Shown here: positions 1 through 4,870 of the stretch, piece by piece
Layout: every line of letters begins with the position of its first letter
How positions within the stretch are numbered: position 1 is the stretch's first letter
DNA from: Bacillota bacterium
Lineage (GTDB): Bacteria; Bacillota_C; Negativicutes; Sporomusales; Sporomusaceae
Length of the DNA: 7,492 nucleotides
Direction of reading: 5' to 3'
Assembly (NCBI GenBank): GCA_023441125.1
Contig: JAEZQV010000338.1
Coordinates: forward strand, 1-7,492
The notes under the pieces: generated by a model
Databases searched by the model: none
Told to the model about the DNA's origin: nothing
What the model saw: only the letters and a program-made list of their open reading frames with translations
Translations under genes and position numbers: made by a program

Positions 1-20
1 GACTTGGCTTGTGCCAAGTC
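1..20. repeat. Palindromic hairpin at the left edge
   Basis: Two perfect 8-base arms, GACTTGGC and GCCAAGTC, flank a TTGT loop. It lies about 30 bases beyond the riboswitch terminator on the minus strand. It is a close relative of the palindrome at 3449-3468: 16 of 20 positions are identical, and one A-T pair is replaced by T-A so that pairing is kept. It may be a terminator or a dispersed palindromic repeat. The window edge cuts off its flank, so a T-tract cannot be judged. Confidence 0.5.
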
Positions 21-47
21 TTGAGGACGACGGCAGCAGTTTTAGAC

Positions 48-81
48 AAAAAAACCTTTCTCCTAATACGAGAAAGGTTTT
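48..81 (-). terminator. Intrinsic terminator of the cobalamin riboswitch leader
   Basis: A perfect 12-bp stem (51-62 paired with 70-81, 7-base loop) ends on the minus strand in a run of seven T (54-48), the classical rho-independent form. It lies about 100 bases downstream of the riboswitch aptamer on the same strand, with no gene in between. It is therefore best read as the expression platform that stops transcription when adenosylcobalamin is bound. The controlled gene would lie to the left of the window. Confidence 0.8.
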
Positions 82-98
82 CCGGCATCATAAATATG

Positions 99-126
99 CT
101 AATCTGCCATGATTATGGCAAATTAA
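99..126 (-). promoter_or_regulatory. Hairpin between riboswitch aptamer and terminator
   Basis: TGCCAT (105-110) and ATGGCA (115-120) pair perfectly around a GATT loop. After one mismatch the outer TAAT/ATTA bases extend the stem. It sits in the leader between the aptamer and the terminator. It could be part of the expression platform or a transcription pause element. No antiterminator pairing with the terminator arms was demonstrated by eye. Confidence 0.35.
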
Positions 127-179
127 CCTGTTAATATCTCCGCTTACCATCCCATCGCTCGTAGGATTTTGGTAAAAGA

Positions 180-330
180 AACAGGCAGTTCTCCTGGCTT
201 TGGATCATAGCTCCTCCACGCCTTCCCGGAAAATATTCCAGTGGCATCTTGGTGAATTTGCTCTCCATTACAGTGGCGGGACCGCATCGGCGCTGCACCG
301 ATTTCCCTATTAAGCCTTGCGGCACCTACT
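180..330 (-). ncRNA. Cobalamin (adenosylcobalamin) riboswitch
   Basis: Read on the minus strand, the conserved blocks of the cobalamin aptamer appear in the right order: GGTGCC near 326, AATAGGGAAA (311-302), CCCGCCACTGTAA including the B12 box core (280-268), CCACTGG (244-238), GGGAAGG (227-221), AGCCAGGAG (199-191) and CTGCC (188-184). This class binds coenzyme B12 and represses downstream genes by termination or by hiding the ribosome binding site. Here a strong terminator follows at 48-81, so transcriptional control is likely. The target gene lies off the left edge; a cobalamin biosynthesis, corrinoid or cobalt uptake gene, or a B12-independent isozyme, would be typical. Upstream at 394-424 is a MerR-type promoter, so the transcript appears to be under two controls. 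Short ORFs that cross this element are not genes. Confidence 0.95.
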
Positions 331-393
331 TCTCAGGCTATTCAATTAGAACACAGCTCATTCTACAAGTATCGACAATTTTAATTCACCAAC

Positions 394-424
394 AGAGTAA
401 ACTATATAGCGGTCATATTGTCAA
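394..424 (-). promoter_or_regulatory. MerR-type promoter/operator driving the riboswitch transcript
   Basis: On the minus strand a consensus -35 box, TTGACA (424-419), is followed by exactly 19 bp and then by TACTCT (399-394) as a poor -10. The spacer region holds an inverted repeat with half-sites ACTATAT (401-407) and ATATTGT (415-421), which match as a dyad at six of seven positions. A 19-bp spacer with a central dyad is the hallmark of promoters activated by MerR proteins. A near copy lies at 892-922 next to a merR gene. Transcription would start near 387 and run into the riboswitch. The promoter is inferred from sequence only. Confidence 0.65.
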
Positions 425-492
425 GCCTTTTTATTCGTTTGGGCTCCCAGGCATTTCGACAACACTTTCCCTGACATCGACGATTTGGCAGA

Positions 493-510
493 AAACTTTC
501 CTGAAGGAAA
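493..510 (-). terminator. Possible weak terminator after the His-rich protein gene
   Basis: On the minus strand, TTTCC and GGAAA (510-506 and 501-497) pair around a four-base loop. They are followed by G and a run of four T (495-492 region). It lies about 11 bases past the stop codon at 521. The stem is short and AT-rich, so termination would be partial at best. Confidence 0.3.
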
Positions 511-520
511 CGGTTGTGTT

Positions 521-853
521 TCAGACTTCTTTATGATGACATTTCCCCGCAGTATTGCCGGAAATAATATCTTGGAAAATAGTATGAGCCTCTTCCGAAC
601 TTTTCCCGCTTGCCAACGCCTTGCGCGCATGGATTACTGCGGAACGGTACTTTTTGTGCGCCTCATCCTGAGGAATTTCTGCGGTATTTTTAGGATCAAA
701 ATTCATTACCTTATGAAAAATCGCATGAATTTCCTCAGAAGATTTTCCTGCCTCTTCAGCAAATTTAACATGTTTCATTGCACTGTCATAACGATGTTTC
801 GCATGCGGGTCATTGGGAATCTCAAAATCAGGGTGCTTGCTTTTATCACTCAT
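521..853 (-). CDS. Small histidine-rich protein with two helical repeats, function unknown
   Basis: I do not recognise this 110-residue protein. The start at 853 is chosen because GAGGTG stands 6-7 bases upstream; the reading frame stays open further upstream but would run across the promoter. Residues 18-50 and 65-97 are two copies of one motif, identical at 15 of 33 positions. Both contain the block GKSSEE followed by H-x-I-F, and both look like a helix, a Gly-Lys-Ser-Ser turn and a second helix. There are 11 histidines, and the tail holds Cys105-His106-His107, so metal binding is conceivable but unproven. There is no signal peptide or membrane segment, so it is probably cytoplasmic. It is divergent from the merR gene at 1071 and preceded by a MerR-type promoter (892-922), so it is likely the main target of that regulator. 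Ligand sequestration, stress protection or an adaptor role are all possible. Confidence 0.8.
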   Translation of the reverse strand: MSDKSKHPDFEIPNDPHAKHRYDSAMKHVKFAEEAGKSSEEIHAIFHKVMNFDPKNTAEIPQDEAHKKYRSAVIHARKALASGKSSEEAHTIFQDIISGNTAGKCHHKEV

Positions 854-891
854 TATTTTCACCTCAATAATATATATATACTTTGTTTTAC

Positions 892-922
892 AGTTTAAAC
901 TATATAGTGGCCATACAGTCAA
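892..922 (-). promoter_or_regulatory. MerR-type promoter/operator of the His-rich protein gene
   Basis: On the minus strand TTGACT (922-917) and TAAACT (897-892) are separated by exactly 19 bp. The inverted repeat ACTATAT (899-905) and ATACAGT (913-919) lies between them, with one mismatch between half-sites. The long spacer and central dyad are typical of MerR-activated promoters, in which the activator twists DNA to realign the boxes. The start point would be near 885, giving a leader of about 32 bases before the ATG at 853. Being in the divergent intergenic region, the same operator could also influence merR. Confidence 0.7.
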
Positions 923-953
923 GAGTGTAACAATATTAAATTCCATGCCTTTC

Positions 954-983
954 TTGACACCGGTCCAATTCATCATCAATAAT
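954..983 (+). promoter_or_regulatory. Candidate promoter for the merR gene
   Basis: A consensus TTGACA (954-959) is followed after 18 bp by AATAAT (978-983), five of six matches to the -10 consensus. A perfect TATAAT also occurs at 989-994 but has no good -35 at the right distance. The surrounding 930-1040 stretch is strongly AT-rich. Either box would give a leader of about 70-80 bases before the ATG at 1071. Confidence 0.4.
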
Positions 984-1070
984 GTATATATAATAGATAA
1001 TTTTTTAAATTTAAATCATTTTTATGTAAATAGGATTCCTATAGGCAGCAAGTGCAGGAGAGTACGACAT

Positions 1071-1907
1071 ATGACGATTGACAAAGGAAACTATATCACC
1101 GCCGGTGAATTGGCTTCTCTCTATGGAATTCCCAAACAAACATTGCTTTACTATGACCGAAACGAATTGTTAGTCCCCGCCTTTGTAAATGAAAACGGCT
1201 ATCGCTATTACTCGGTTTCACAATATCTTGTGCTGGAAATTATTTTAAATATGCGGAAACTAAATATTCCCATTCAGGATATAAAAAATTATCTGCAGAA
1301 CCGCACTGTTGACAACTTCGAACAGATTTTACTGGCGAAAGAAAAAGAATGCAATAAAATCATTGAAGACACGCTACAAATTAAAAAGAGCTTGCAACTG
1401 TCTTTACAAACAATCGAAAAAATACGCCAAACCCGCTGTAATCAAGTTCAGTTAAACTTCCAGAAAGAAAAAGTTCTCTTTGTCAGTGAAATGTTGACGG
1501 AAACTATGTCGCTGCGGGAACGGTTCAGGATTCTGTCCAGACATAATCAAGCCGCTTTCTCCAAAGAACACTTTAAAGAATTTACCACCGGCTGGATCAT
1601 AGCTAAAGATGAATTTTTTGCGGAAAAATTTAATAAAACAATACAATATTTTACGCCTGTTTCTCATACCATTCCTAAGAAAAACTGCTTTATCCGCCCG
1701 GAGGGACTGTACGTGACAATCCGTTTCCAAGGAACGTATTATCAAAAAGTAGCATCGGTATATAAGGAAATTCTCGACTTTGTCCAGCGCAATGCGTTAC
1801 GAATTGTCAGCAATGTCTATGTGTTTCCGCTGAAAAACCACTGGCTCACCGGGGATACGGAATCCTATATCAATCAAATCTCATTTCAGGTGGAATATAC
1901 CGCCTAA
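1071..1907 (+). CDS. MerR-family transcriptional regulator, BmrR/GyrI-like effector domain
   Basis: This 278-residue protein has a MerR-type winged helix at about residues 8-75, with the typical YYDR and NGYRYYS stretches (27-30, 42-48). A helical dimerisation linker follows (about 78-125), then a C-terminal effector domain (about 128-278) ending in an I-S-F-Q-V strand, as in BmrR and other GyrI-like multidrug-sensing activators. There is no DxHxxG motif, so it is not a CarH-type B12-binding regulator, and the metal-binding loop of CueR/ZntR types is absent. The start at 1071 is supported by AGGAG ten bases upstream. The longer open frame, back to 813, crosses the operator and the divergent gene and is rejected. 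It probably binds the dyads at 899-919 and 401-421 and activates the His-rich protein gene and the riboswitch transcript. The ligand is unknown; a small hydrophobic or cationic molecule would fit the family. Confidence 0.88.
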   Translation: MTIDKGNYITAGELASLYGIPKQTLLYYDRNELLVPAFVNENGYRYYSVSQYLVLEIILNMRKLNIPIQDIKNYLQNRTVDNFEQILLAKEKECNKIIEDTLQIKKSLQLSLQTIEKIRQTRCNQVQLNFQKEKVLFVSEMLTETMSLRERFRILSRHNQAAFSKEHFKEFTTGWIIAKDEFFAEKFNKTIQYFTPVSHTIPKKNCFIRPEGLYVTIRFQGTYYQKVASVYKEILDFVQRNALRIVSNVYVFPLKNHWLTGDTESYINQISFQVEYTA

Positions 1908-1908
1908 T

Positions 1909-1949
1909 GATAAGCGCCTTTTTCTGTGTAATCCTTCGCGCAGCTTATC
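1909..1949 (+). terminator. Possible terminator after merR
   Basis: GATAAGC (1909-1915) can pair with GCTTATC (1943-1949), with an extra GC/GC pair after a bulge. The distal arm is followed by TTT. The loop is long (over 20 bases), so this is a weak candidate. It starts two bases past the merR stop codon. Confidence 0.25.
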
Positions 1950-1977
1950 TTTGTCAGCAGACAGACATAAAAGCATA

Positions 1978-2027
1978 GGGACGGCAGACTATATGAAAAG
2001 ATTAGTTCTCACATAGTCTGCCGTTCC
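1978..2027. terminator. Long inverted repeat between convergent merR and rex genes
   Basis: The arms 1981-1995 and 2010-2024 pair over 15 positions with one mismatch. Three outer pairs (1978-1980 with 2025-2027, one of them G-U) extend the stem; the loop is 14 bases. The right arm lies inside the last codons of the rex-like gene, whose stop codon (2002-2004) is in the loop. Neither side has a good T-tract. A bidirectional transcription barrier or mRNA 3'-end stabiliser is the best reading. Confidence 0.5.
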
Positions 2028-2661
2028 TCAGCTTCCCCAGGTCGTAGGAAAGCTGGCTTAGCATCAAACCGGCATTAATCTGTGTCAGGGCAATATTATC
2101 AGGTACTCTTACCTGGGTTGGGGTAAAATTGGCAATACCGCTAACACCGGCGGCGACAAAGCGGTCGGTTATCAGTTGGGCCTCCTCCGGCTTCACTGCA
2201 ACCAGACCGATACTTATCTGCCTGGTATAAACAATGGATTCTAAATCCTGCATGGCTTCAATTGCCAGCCCTACCTCCGGCAGCAGCACGCCGCAATGCT
2301 GCTCGTTACTGTCCAACACCGCCTTTATTTGAAAACCTGGTGGCAGGAAATTCTGATAATGCAAGGTTAATAACGGTATACCCATGCCTGCCACTGCGGT
2401 ATGCCAAGTAGCATTGTACCCCAGAATCCTGCCAATCCATTGCAATAAAAAATCAATCCTGTAACCGACGCCTTTCGTGCCAAACTCACCGAAACAGGCT
2501 AAGTCCTTGCGTATTATTGACGAACTCATGCCGGAACGCTGGCCGATTTGGGTTGAAGGACATGTTGTTTCGCCTTCATCCAGCAGTTTTTTTAAGGTAA
2601 TATAATAGACTGCCAGTCTGGCTATCGTCAGCTTTGAGATCTCCTCTCGCATTTTTTGCAT
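2002..2661 (-). CDS. Rex-family redox-sensing repressor, divergent paralogue
   Basis: This is a 219-residue member of the Rex family, whose members repress fermentation and respiration genes according to the NADH/NAD+ ratio. The N-terminal winged helix (about 8-70) is well kept, including the recognition stretch IRKDLACFGEFGTKGVGY (50-67). A Rossmann domain follows with an Asp after the second strand (D117), then the C-terminal helix that swaps between subunits. The NAD-binding glycine motif is degenerate: GMG (92-94) is present but the third glycine is replaced in an I-P-L-L context. The arginine usually in the N-terminal helix (YYR) is Ile21 here, and the C-terminal aspartate of the redox switch is Asn196. 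Sensing may therefore be altered or lost while DNA binding remains. AAGGAG eight bases upstream supports the start at 2661. A weak promoter candidate is TTGACT at 2749-2744. Regulation of the nearby mut operon is possible but not shown. Confidence 0.85.
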   Translation of the reverse strand: MQKMREEISKLTIARLAVYYITLKKLLDEGETTCPSTQIGQRSGMSSSIIRKDLACFGEFGTKGVGYRIDFLLQWIGRILGYNATWHTAVAGMGIPLLTLHYQNFLPPGFQIKAVLDSNEQHCGVLLPEVGLAIEAMQDLESIVYTRQISIGLVAVKPEEAQLITDRFVAAGVSGIANFTPTQVRVPDNIALTQINAGLMLSQLSYDLGKLRNGRLCEN

Positions 2662-2783
2662 TTTCCCGTCTCCTTCCTGTAATTATCCACTCTGCCAGTT
2701 TACTTTCTTTATCTTCAAAGCTATTGCCGTACATTAGCGTATAAGTCAAAAGTCTGCATGGAATACAACCGCATAGCAAAATA

Positions 2784-2805
2784 CCGGTTCAGCAAAGCTG
2801 GCCGG
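2784..2805 (-). terminator. Possible terminator overlapping the end of the HD-GYP gene
   Basis: On the minus strand CCGG and CAGC (2805-2802, 2800-2797 region) pair with GCTG and CCGG across a three-base TTT loop, with a small bulge on each side. TATTTTG follows. The hairpin includes the stop codon at 2789-2791. The U-tract is short, so read-through into rex is possible. Confidence 0.35.
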
Positions 2806-3361
2806 CATATATTTTCTCTATTTTATGTATATACTCTGCAAATTGCTTGCAGAGCCAGGGATCAAGCTGGCTGCCGGCCCGGCGCTCAATTTCCGCCAAA
2901 GCCTGCCGGCTGTCCATGTTCCGGCTTTGTTCCTGCCGGTTGGTAATTTCGTCAAAAACATCGCAGATGGCAATCATTCTACTTAAAAAGGGAATTTCCG
3001 CCTCTCTAAGACCTTCCCTGTAACCGGTTCCGTCATAACGCTCGTGATGACAGCAAATAATCCGGCCAATTTCCGCCAACCCCATGGCCTTAAGTATTGT
3101 TTCACCATACACCGGATGAAATTCCAATACAGTCTGCTCGCGCTCCGACAAGGACGCTATTTTGTTTAGTATACTCTTTGACACGCAAAACTTGCCGATA
3201 TCGTGCACCATCCCACACACAAAAGCCTTATGCATTTCCTGGCTGGGAAAATCCATACTGGCCGCCCACTCAAACATATGCATCGCCACACTCTGGCAAT
3301 GCCGGAGCGTGGCAGGATGATGCTTGCCGAGAAGCGGCAGCAAATGATCAATTCGCTTCAT
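2789..3361 (-). CDS. Stand-alone HD-GYP-like domain protein
   Basis: This 190-residue protein consists of little more than an HD-GYP-type metal-dependent phosphohydrolase domain. Visible metal ligands are His21, the HD pair His53-Asp54 in HDIGK, His82, the pair His105-His106 and Asp134. The segment DGTGYREGL (110-118) corresponds to the family's DGxGYPxGL signature, with Arg115 in place of the proline of GYP. HD-GYP proteins hydrolyse cyclic di-GMP or related cyclic dinucleotides, but single-domain forms with an altered GYP signature are often of unknown substrate, so activity is uncertain. There is no receiver or membrane domain. GGAGG seven bases upstream supports the start at 3361. It stands 127 bases upstream of the rex-like gene on the same strand, with a weak hairpin between, so the two may be partly co-transcribed. 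Confidence 0.85.
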   Translation of the reverse strand: MKRIDHLLPLLGKHHPATLRHCQSVAMHMFEWAASMDFPSQEMHKAFVCGMVHDIGKFCVSKSILNKIASLSEREQTVLEFHPVYGETILKAMGLAEIGRIICCHHERYDGTGYREGLREAEIPFLSRMIAICDVFDEITNRQEQSRNMDSRQALAEIERRAGSQLDPWLCKQFAEYIHKIEKIYAGQLC

Positions 3362-3440
3362 ACCGTATCCTCCGTCTCCATAAGCTGCTAAGGTAAGCAG
3401 AACTTACTATGTATTCTTGAACCGGATATTTTCACTAAAC

Positions 3441-3476
3441 AATGCTTAGACATGGTATGTGCCATGTCTAAGCATT
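3441..3476. terminator. Perfect 15-bp palindromic hairpin upstream of the HD-GYP gene
   Basis: Arms 3441-3455 and 3462-3476 are perfectly complementary around a six-base TATGTG loop. It lies downstream of the mut operon and upstream of the HD-GYP gene, both on the minus strand. On that strand it is followed by GTTTAG, which is only a poor T-tract. Its inner 20 bases (3449-3468) resemble the hairpin at 1-20. It may act as a second mut terminator or be a copy of a dispersed palindromic repeat. Confidence 0.5.
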
Positions 3477-3496
3477 ATTTACTATTAAAAGTTTCA

Positions 3497-3543
3497 CCAG
3501 GGTACAGCCGGCTGCAAAACAAGCAGGCAGCCGGCTGTCCTGG
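3497..3543 (-). terminator. Strong GC-rich hairpin, likely mut operon terminator
   Basis: Arms ACAGCCGGCTGC (3504-3515) and GCAGCCGGCTGT (3527-3538) pair perfectly over 12 bp with an 11-base loop. CCAGG/CCTGG extend the stem by 5 bp after a two-base bulge. On the minus strand it is followed after a few bases by CTTTTAATAG. It is the first strong hairpin after meaB and the small ORF at 3570-3692, so it probably ends the mut transcript. Confidence 0.6.
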
Positions 3544-3569
3544 GTTGCTCGCCCGGCCTAAAAATAGTT

Positions 3570-3692
3570 TCAGGCTGAGACTAGCTTATATATCTCAGGG
3601 CTTAAACCTTCTTCCCGCTGTTTCTGCGATAAAAAACAGCGTAACATAAAGTCGGTCTCTGCCACGAAATAATCCATATAGTCTGCGTTCAC
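3570..3692 (-). CDS. Possible 40-residue small protein after meaB
   Basis: An open frame downstream of meaB encodes about 40 residues from a GTG at 3692, or 35 from an ATG at 3677. The peptide is acidic and amphipathic, with MDYFVAETDFMLRCFL near its start and EIYKLVSA at its end. It reads like a natural helix-forming protein rather than a random frame. It fills the gap between the meaB stop and the operon terminator hairpin. Against it, the AGGGAGG sequence is too far upstream of the GTG to be a good ribosome binding site, and I recognise no family. It may instead be the 3' untranslated region or the remnant of a gene. Confidence 0.35.
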   Translation of the reverse strand: MNADYMDYFVAETDFMLRCFLSQKQREEGLSPEIYKLVSA

Positions 3693-3721
3693 ACCGCCCG
3701 GCTTATAAGTTCCCAGCCTCC

Positions 3722-4870
3722 CTACCGAGCCTGCCTGCCTTCGTAGGCCTGCAGCAATTCCTGCACGGCCCGGGTAGTGACCATGGCTCCCGCCGCCACT
3801 TCTTTTTCCAGGCGGGGTAGACATTCCTGCACAGCCGGATGCTCAAAAAAGCGCTGCTGCAAATGTTCCATAACCATAGACCGCATCCAGGAAAGCACCT
3901 GTGTCTGGCGCCGTTTTGCAAAAACGCCGCTTGCTTTCACCTGGCAAAAAAACTTTTCCACCAGCGTCCATAGCTCGCCAATGCCTTCCCCGGTCACGGC
4001 CGAACAGGTCAGCGCCGGGGTAGCCCAGCCTTCCGTAGCCGGCCGGAGATAATGCAAAATCCGTTCAAAGTCGGCGCGGGCGCCCAGGGCCCGGACCCGG
4101 TTTTCACCGTCCGCCTTATTGACGGCGATGAGATCAGCCAGCTCCATAATGCCTTTTTTCATGCCCTGCAGTTCGTCTCCGGCCCCGGTCAGCACAATCA
4201 GCAGAAAACAATCGACCATCGACCGGACAGTTACCTCGCTCTGGCCGACACCCACGGTCTCCACCAGAATAATGTCATAACCGGCCGCCTCACACAGCAG
4301 CATGGTTTCCCTGCTTTTGCGGGCCACACCGCCCAGTGTGCCGCCGGAAGGCGACGGGCGGATAAAAGCATTAGGCAGCCGGGAGAGTTGCTCCATGCGG
4401 GTTTTGTCCCCCAGGATGCTGCCCTTGGTAACGGTGCTGCTGGGGTCTACAGCCAGCACCGCGACCTTGTGCCCGGTTGCGCACAGCCGGCAGCCCAGCG
4501 CTTCAATGAAAGTGCTCTTGCCGGCGCCGGGAACACCGGTAATGCCGATGCGCATAGCATTGCCGGTATGCGGCAGCAGTTCCTGCAGCAGCGACTGCCC
4601 CATGGCCAGATGCCGGGGATGGTTGCTTTCCACCAGCGTGATGGCTCTGGCCAGAATTCCCCGGTCCCCCGCGAGGATGCCCTGCTGATAATCCGGCACC
4701 TCCAGCCGGGGCGGCCGCGAGGGCGGCGCGGCGGGCAGCGTCCCGCCGCCCGCTCCGCGCATGCCGTCATGCGTACTCGCGACTCCCTCCATGACTTTAC
4801 TGGCAAAGCCCTCTTGCTCGCTGCCGCAGGCCCACTCTGGCAGACGCTTGCCCTGCTGCCCGGTCATCAC
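3722..4870 (-). CDS. meaB: Methylmalonyl-CoA mutase-associated GTPase (MeaB/ArgK family)
   Basis: MeaB is a cytoplasmic G3E-class GTPase that loads adenosylcobalamin into methylmalonyl-CoA mutase and protects the enzyme from inactivation. In this 382-residue frame the Walker [10 protein letters not shown] (112-120), the family stretch [18 protein letters not shown] (142-159), the ETVGVGQSE switch block (204-212) and the NKAD base-specificity motif (251-254) are intact, followed by the C-terminal dimerisation helices. The start is either the GTG at 4870 or the ATG directly after it. GGGAG lies eight bases before the GTG, and GTGA overlaps the mutB stop, so translation is coupled. About the first 55 residues, rich in Gly, Ala and Pro, precede the usual MeaB start and make it longer than typical members (about 320-330). 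Older databases call this family ArgK (LAO/AO transport kinase); the mutB neighbour decides for MeaB. Confidence 0.95.
   Translation of the reverse strand: MMTGQQGKRLPEWACGSEQEGFASKVMEGVASTHDGMRGAGGGTLPAAPPSRPPRLEVPDYQQGILAGDRGILARAITLVESNHPRHLAMGQSLLQELLPHTGNAMRIGITGVPGAGKSTFIEALGCRLCATGHKVAVLAVDPSSTVTKGSILGDKTRMEQLSRLPNAFIRPSPSGGTLGGVARKSRETMLLCEAAGYDIILVETVGVGQSEVTVRSMVDCFLLIVLTGAGDELQGMKKGIMELADLIAVNKADGENRVRALGARADFERILHYLRPATEGWATPALTCSAVTGEGIGELWTLVEKFFCQVKASGVFAKRRQTQVLSWMRSMVMEHLQQRFFEHPAVQECLPRLEKEVAAGAMVTTRAVQELLQAYEGRQAR

Noticed and set aside
122..135. Perfect palindrome ATTAACCTGTTAAT as a possible Rex operator
   Set aside because: It has the TTAA-N4-TTAA core seen in clostridial Rex sites, but the outer bases do not match, it lies within the riboswitch leader, and AT-rich palindromes of this size are common.
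131..325. A 64-residue minus-strand open frame over the riboswitch
   Set aside because: It coincides with the structured cobalamin aptamer, whose conserved blocks explain the sequence.
813..1070. 86-residue N-terminal extension of the MerR protein
   Set aside because: It would run across the divergent operator and the start of the His-rich gene, and it has no family similarity. The ATG at 1071 has a good ribosome binding site and gives the normal MerR start.
1071..1907. CarH-like B12-sensing function for the MerR protein
   Set aside because: The C-terminal half has no B12-binding DxHxxG motif and looks like a BmrR/GyrI-type effector domain. The B12 link comes only from the riboswitch.
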